In this document: piece after piece, positions 5,406 to 7,359 of the stretch
Position numbering within the stretch: the first letter of the stretch is position 1
Layout: every line of letters begins with the position of its first letter
Origin: Gammaproteobacteria bacterium
GTDB lineage: Bacteria > Pseudomonadota > Gammaproteobacteria > Cardiobacteriales > Wohlfahrtiimonadaceae
Reading direction: 5' to 3'
NCBI GenBank assembly: GCA_003864535.1
Contig: BHEQ01000098.1
Coordinates: 1-7,359 of the forward strand
DNA: 7,359 nucleotides
Program-made: the position numbers and the translations under genes
The notes under the pieces: generated by a model
Database searches by the model: none
Told to the model about the DNA's origin: nothing
What the model saw: only the letters and a program-made list of their open reading frames with translations

Positions 5406-7295
5406 TTATTCGATAAAGGTCTCAATGCCTTTAAGTGATTGAAAAATAAGAGTAGCAATTACATCAGAAATGCCTGATATCTTAGCGATATCTTCAATAG
5501 ATGCTTGTTTTAATCCACCGAGTCCTCCAAAATTAGTCAATAAAGCTTGGCGCCTTTTCTCACCAATTCCTGGGATATCTTCTAATATCGAACGCCTTCT
5601 GGCTTTATCGCGCCGCGCTCGATGTCCTTCAATTGCAAAGCGATGTGCCTCATCCCGAATTTGCAAGATCAAATGAAAAGCTGGGCTATCATTTGCTATC
5701 AATAAAGGGGTTTCTTGTCCTGCAATCCATAAGGTTTCTAAGCCTGATTTACGCCCTTCACCTTTGGCAACTCCAATTAGGGCAATATTCTCAATTTTCA
5801 AGTTTTGCAAGACATCAATTCCAATCTGGAGTTGATTGCGCCCGCCATCAATCAAGACCATATCAGGCATATCTCCGAGATCACGACTTTTAGTATCCGC
5901 ATTATCAATATGTTGAAAGTCTATATTATTTGTATCTAAAGCAAACTTACGAAAACGCCGGGTTAGGGCTTGGCGCATGGCGGCGTAATCATCCCCACCT
6001 GTAATCCCCTCAATATTAAAACGGCGATAATTGGTTTTACTTAAACCTTCTTGAGTGAAAACAACATTTGAAGCTACGGTGCGCTCCCCAAAAGTATGTG
6101 AGATATCAAAGCATTCAATACGCTTGATGGGATTAGCGCAGCGCAAAACCTTCTGCAAATCGCTTAAGCGTGCGCTGATACTTGCTTTACCTGCTAATTT
6201 AACTTTAATCGCTTGGAGTGCATTTTCTTTTGCCATATTCCGAAAACGATTTTTCTGAGCTTTAACTTGAAATAAGATCGTAACCTTACGTCCGCTTAAG
6301 TTGGATAAATACGTACTTAAAAAGTCAAGATCATCAATATTGTGATCTAAAACAATTTGCGCAGGTGGGAGCCGTTGCTCGCCATAAAATTGGCTAATAA
6401 ATGCATTGAGGATATTTTCCTTTAATTCAGTTGGATAAATCACAGGAAAATAATTTTTAGCGCCCAAAAGTCTACCATCGCGAAAACTTAATAAAGCAAT
6501 GCATGCAATGGAAGCTTCCAGATGTAGCGCGAAAATATCTAAAGAATTAATATTGCCCTCTATCGCATTATTTGACTGAATTTTCCTGATTTGTGTGATT
6601 TGATCCCGATACTTAGCTGCATTTTCAAAAGCTAATGATGTAGATGCTTGCGCCATTTTAAGAATTAAGTCATCGAGCACCGCAGATGATTTACCGTGCA
6701 AAAATTCGCTGGCGCGCAGAACATCTTCAGCATAATCAGCCTGACTTATTTCAGAGGTACATGGAGCTGAGCAGCGTTTAATCTGAAATTGCAAGCAAGG
6801 CCTTGAGCGGTTGCTAAAAAAGGCATCTTCACATTGACGCACTTTAAAAATCTGCATCATCATCTCTAAAGTATCACGCACAGCTTGGGAGGATGGATAT
6901 GGACCAAAAAGTGTGCCAGCTAATTTGCGCCCACCTCTATACGAGCTTAATTTTGGATAAAGATGCTTAGATAGATGGATATAAGGATAGGATTTGTCAT
7001 CAATTAAACGCACGTTATACCGCGGTTTATGTTGCTTTATAAGATTGTTTTCTAAAATTAATGCATCTGTTTCTGTCGGTGTTATCGTGATATCGATAAT
7101 GTGAATATGGGTGATGAGAACGGTGGTTTTAGGCGATTGCTGCTTAGATCTGAAATAACTGCTTAGACGATTTTTAAGATTTTTAGCTTTACCAACGTAA
7201 ATAATTTTTAAATCAAGATCACGCATCATGTAAACGCCGCTATTTTTTGGGCAAGTGTTTAAGAATGCTTTGTAATCAAAAGGCGTGCTTATCAT
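5406..7295 (-). CDS. uvrC: Excinuclease ABC subunit C
   Basis: UvrC is the dual-incision nuclease of nucleotide excision repair; with UvrB it cuts on both sides of a DNA lesion. The 629 residues carry all expected parts. The GIY-YIG domain (about 14-95) has GVYMM, IIYVGKAKNLKNR with R43, and E82, giving the 3' incision. Four cysteines at 155, 167, 175 and 179 (spacing 11, 7, 3) match the iron-sulfur cluster ligands described for E. coli UvrC. The UvrB-binding UVR helix pair is at about 207-240. The RNase H-like 5'-incision domain has D397 (ECFDISH), D436 (GGDDYAAM), D483 (LIDGG) and H551 (RDEAHRF). A C-terminal double helix-hairpin-helix is at about 571-621 (IPGIGEKRR, ISGIS). It is about 19 residues longer than E. 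coli UvrC; the excess maps near 450-475. The ATG is the first in frame with the family N-terminus but lacks a clear Shine-Dalgarno. The usual partner pgsA is not downstream; satP follows instead. Confidence 0.98.
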   Translation of the reverse strand: MISTPFDYKAFLNTCPKNSGVYMMRDLDLKIIYVGKAKNLKNRLSSYFRSKQQSPKTTVLITHIHIIDITITPTETDALILENNLIKQHKPRYNVRLIDDKSYPYIHLSKHLYPKLSSYRGGRKLAGTLFGPYPSSQAVRDTLEMMMQIFKVRQCEDAFFSNRSRPCLQFQIKRCSAPCTSEISQADYAEDVLRASEFLHGKSSAVLDDLILKMAQASTSLAFENAAKYRDQITQIRKIQSNNAIEGNINSLDIFALHLEASIACIALLSFRDGRLLGAKNYFPVIYPTELKENILNAFISQFYGEQRLPPAQIVLDHNIDDLDFLSTYLSNLSGRKVTILFQVKAQKNRFRNMAKENALQAIKVKLAGKASISARLSDLQKVLRCANPIKRIECFDISHTFGERTVASNVVFTQEGLSKTNYRRFNIEGITGGDDYAAMRQALTRRFRKFALDTNNIDFQHIDNADTKSRDLGDMPDMVLIDGGRNQLQIGIDVLQNLKIENIALIGVAKGEGRKSGLETLWIAGQETPLLIANDSPAFHLILQIRDEAHRFAIEGHRARRDKARRRSILEDIPGIGEKRRQALLTNFGGLGGLKQASIEDIAKISGISDVIATLIFQSLKGIETFIE

Positions 7296-7359
7296 ATTGA
7301 CTATGCTAATTAATAAATAGACTAATCACAATAAACTATGACTCTGTTATAATCAATAT

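Noticed and set aside
5470..6258. Plus-strand open frames inside uvrC
   Set aside because: They are antisense to a well-conserved gene with intact catalytic motifs and resemble no family I know.
7346..7351. TATAAC as the uvrC -10 box
   Set aside because: A matching -35 box would fall beyond the right edge of the window, so it cannot be tested.

Overview
The window reads as ordinary chromosomal DNA of an AT-rich gammaproteobacterium. This rests on remembered family resemblance: the UvrC, the YafJ-type amidotransferase and the SatP-type acetate transporter all read like enterobacterial proteins that have diverged. A small-genome, AT-rich lineage such as the Cardiobacteriales or Ignatzschineria/Wohlfahrtiimonas group would fit, but that placement is a guess. 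No transposase, integrase, tRNA, rRNA or CRISPR array is visible.

All five complete genes and one partial gene lie on the minus strand, so they are transcribed from right to left. From the right: uvrC (7295-5406, nucleotide excision repair nuclease); a 285-base gap; satP (5120-4551, acetate/succinate transporter); a 376-base gap; a three-gene export operon (4174-765) of one HlyD-type membrane fusion protein and two ABC-2 permeases; a 158-base gap; and a class II glutamine amidotransferase of the YafJ type (606 to the left edge). The amidotransferase runs off the window at codon 202.

The export operon is tightly packed. Six bases separate HlyD from permease 1, and an ATGA overlap joins permease 1 to permease 2. 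HlyD would bridge the periplasm and the two permeases would form the inner-membrane channel. No nucleotide-binding domain and no outer-membrane TolC protein is encoded in the window, which is its most notable functional feature.

The gaps are not empty. Two related copies of a GC-rich, hairpin-forming repeat sit in inverted orientation on either side of satP (4373-4503 and 5302-5379). The copy downstream of satP also looks like its Rho-independent terminator. It carries about 60 extra bases that include a pentanucleotide tandem tract. The control region upstream of the export operon contains three exact 10-base repeats at a strict 15-base spacing. The gap between satP and uvrC holds a good-looking plus-strand promoter about 50 bases before the repeat hairpin, so a small RNA is possible there. 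I found no clearly undescribed system. The ATPase-less exporter and the intergenic repeats are the best leads.
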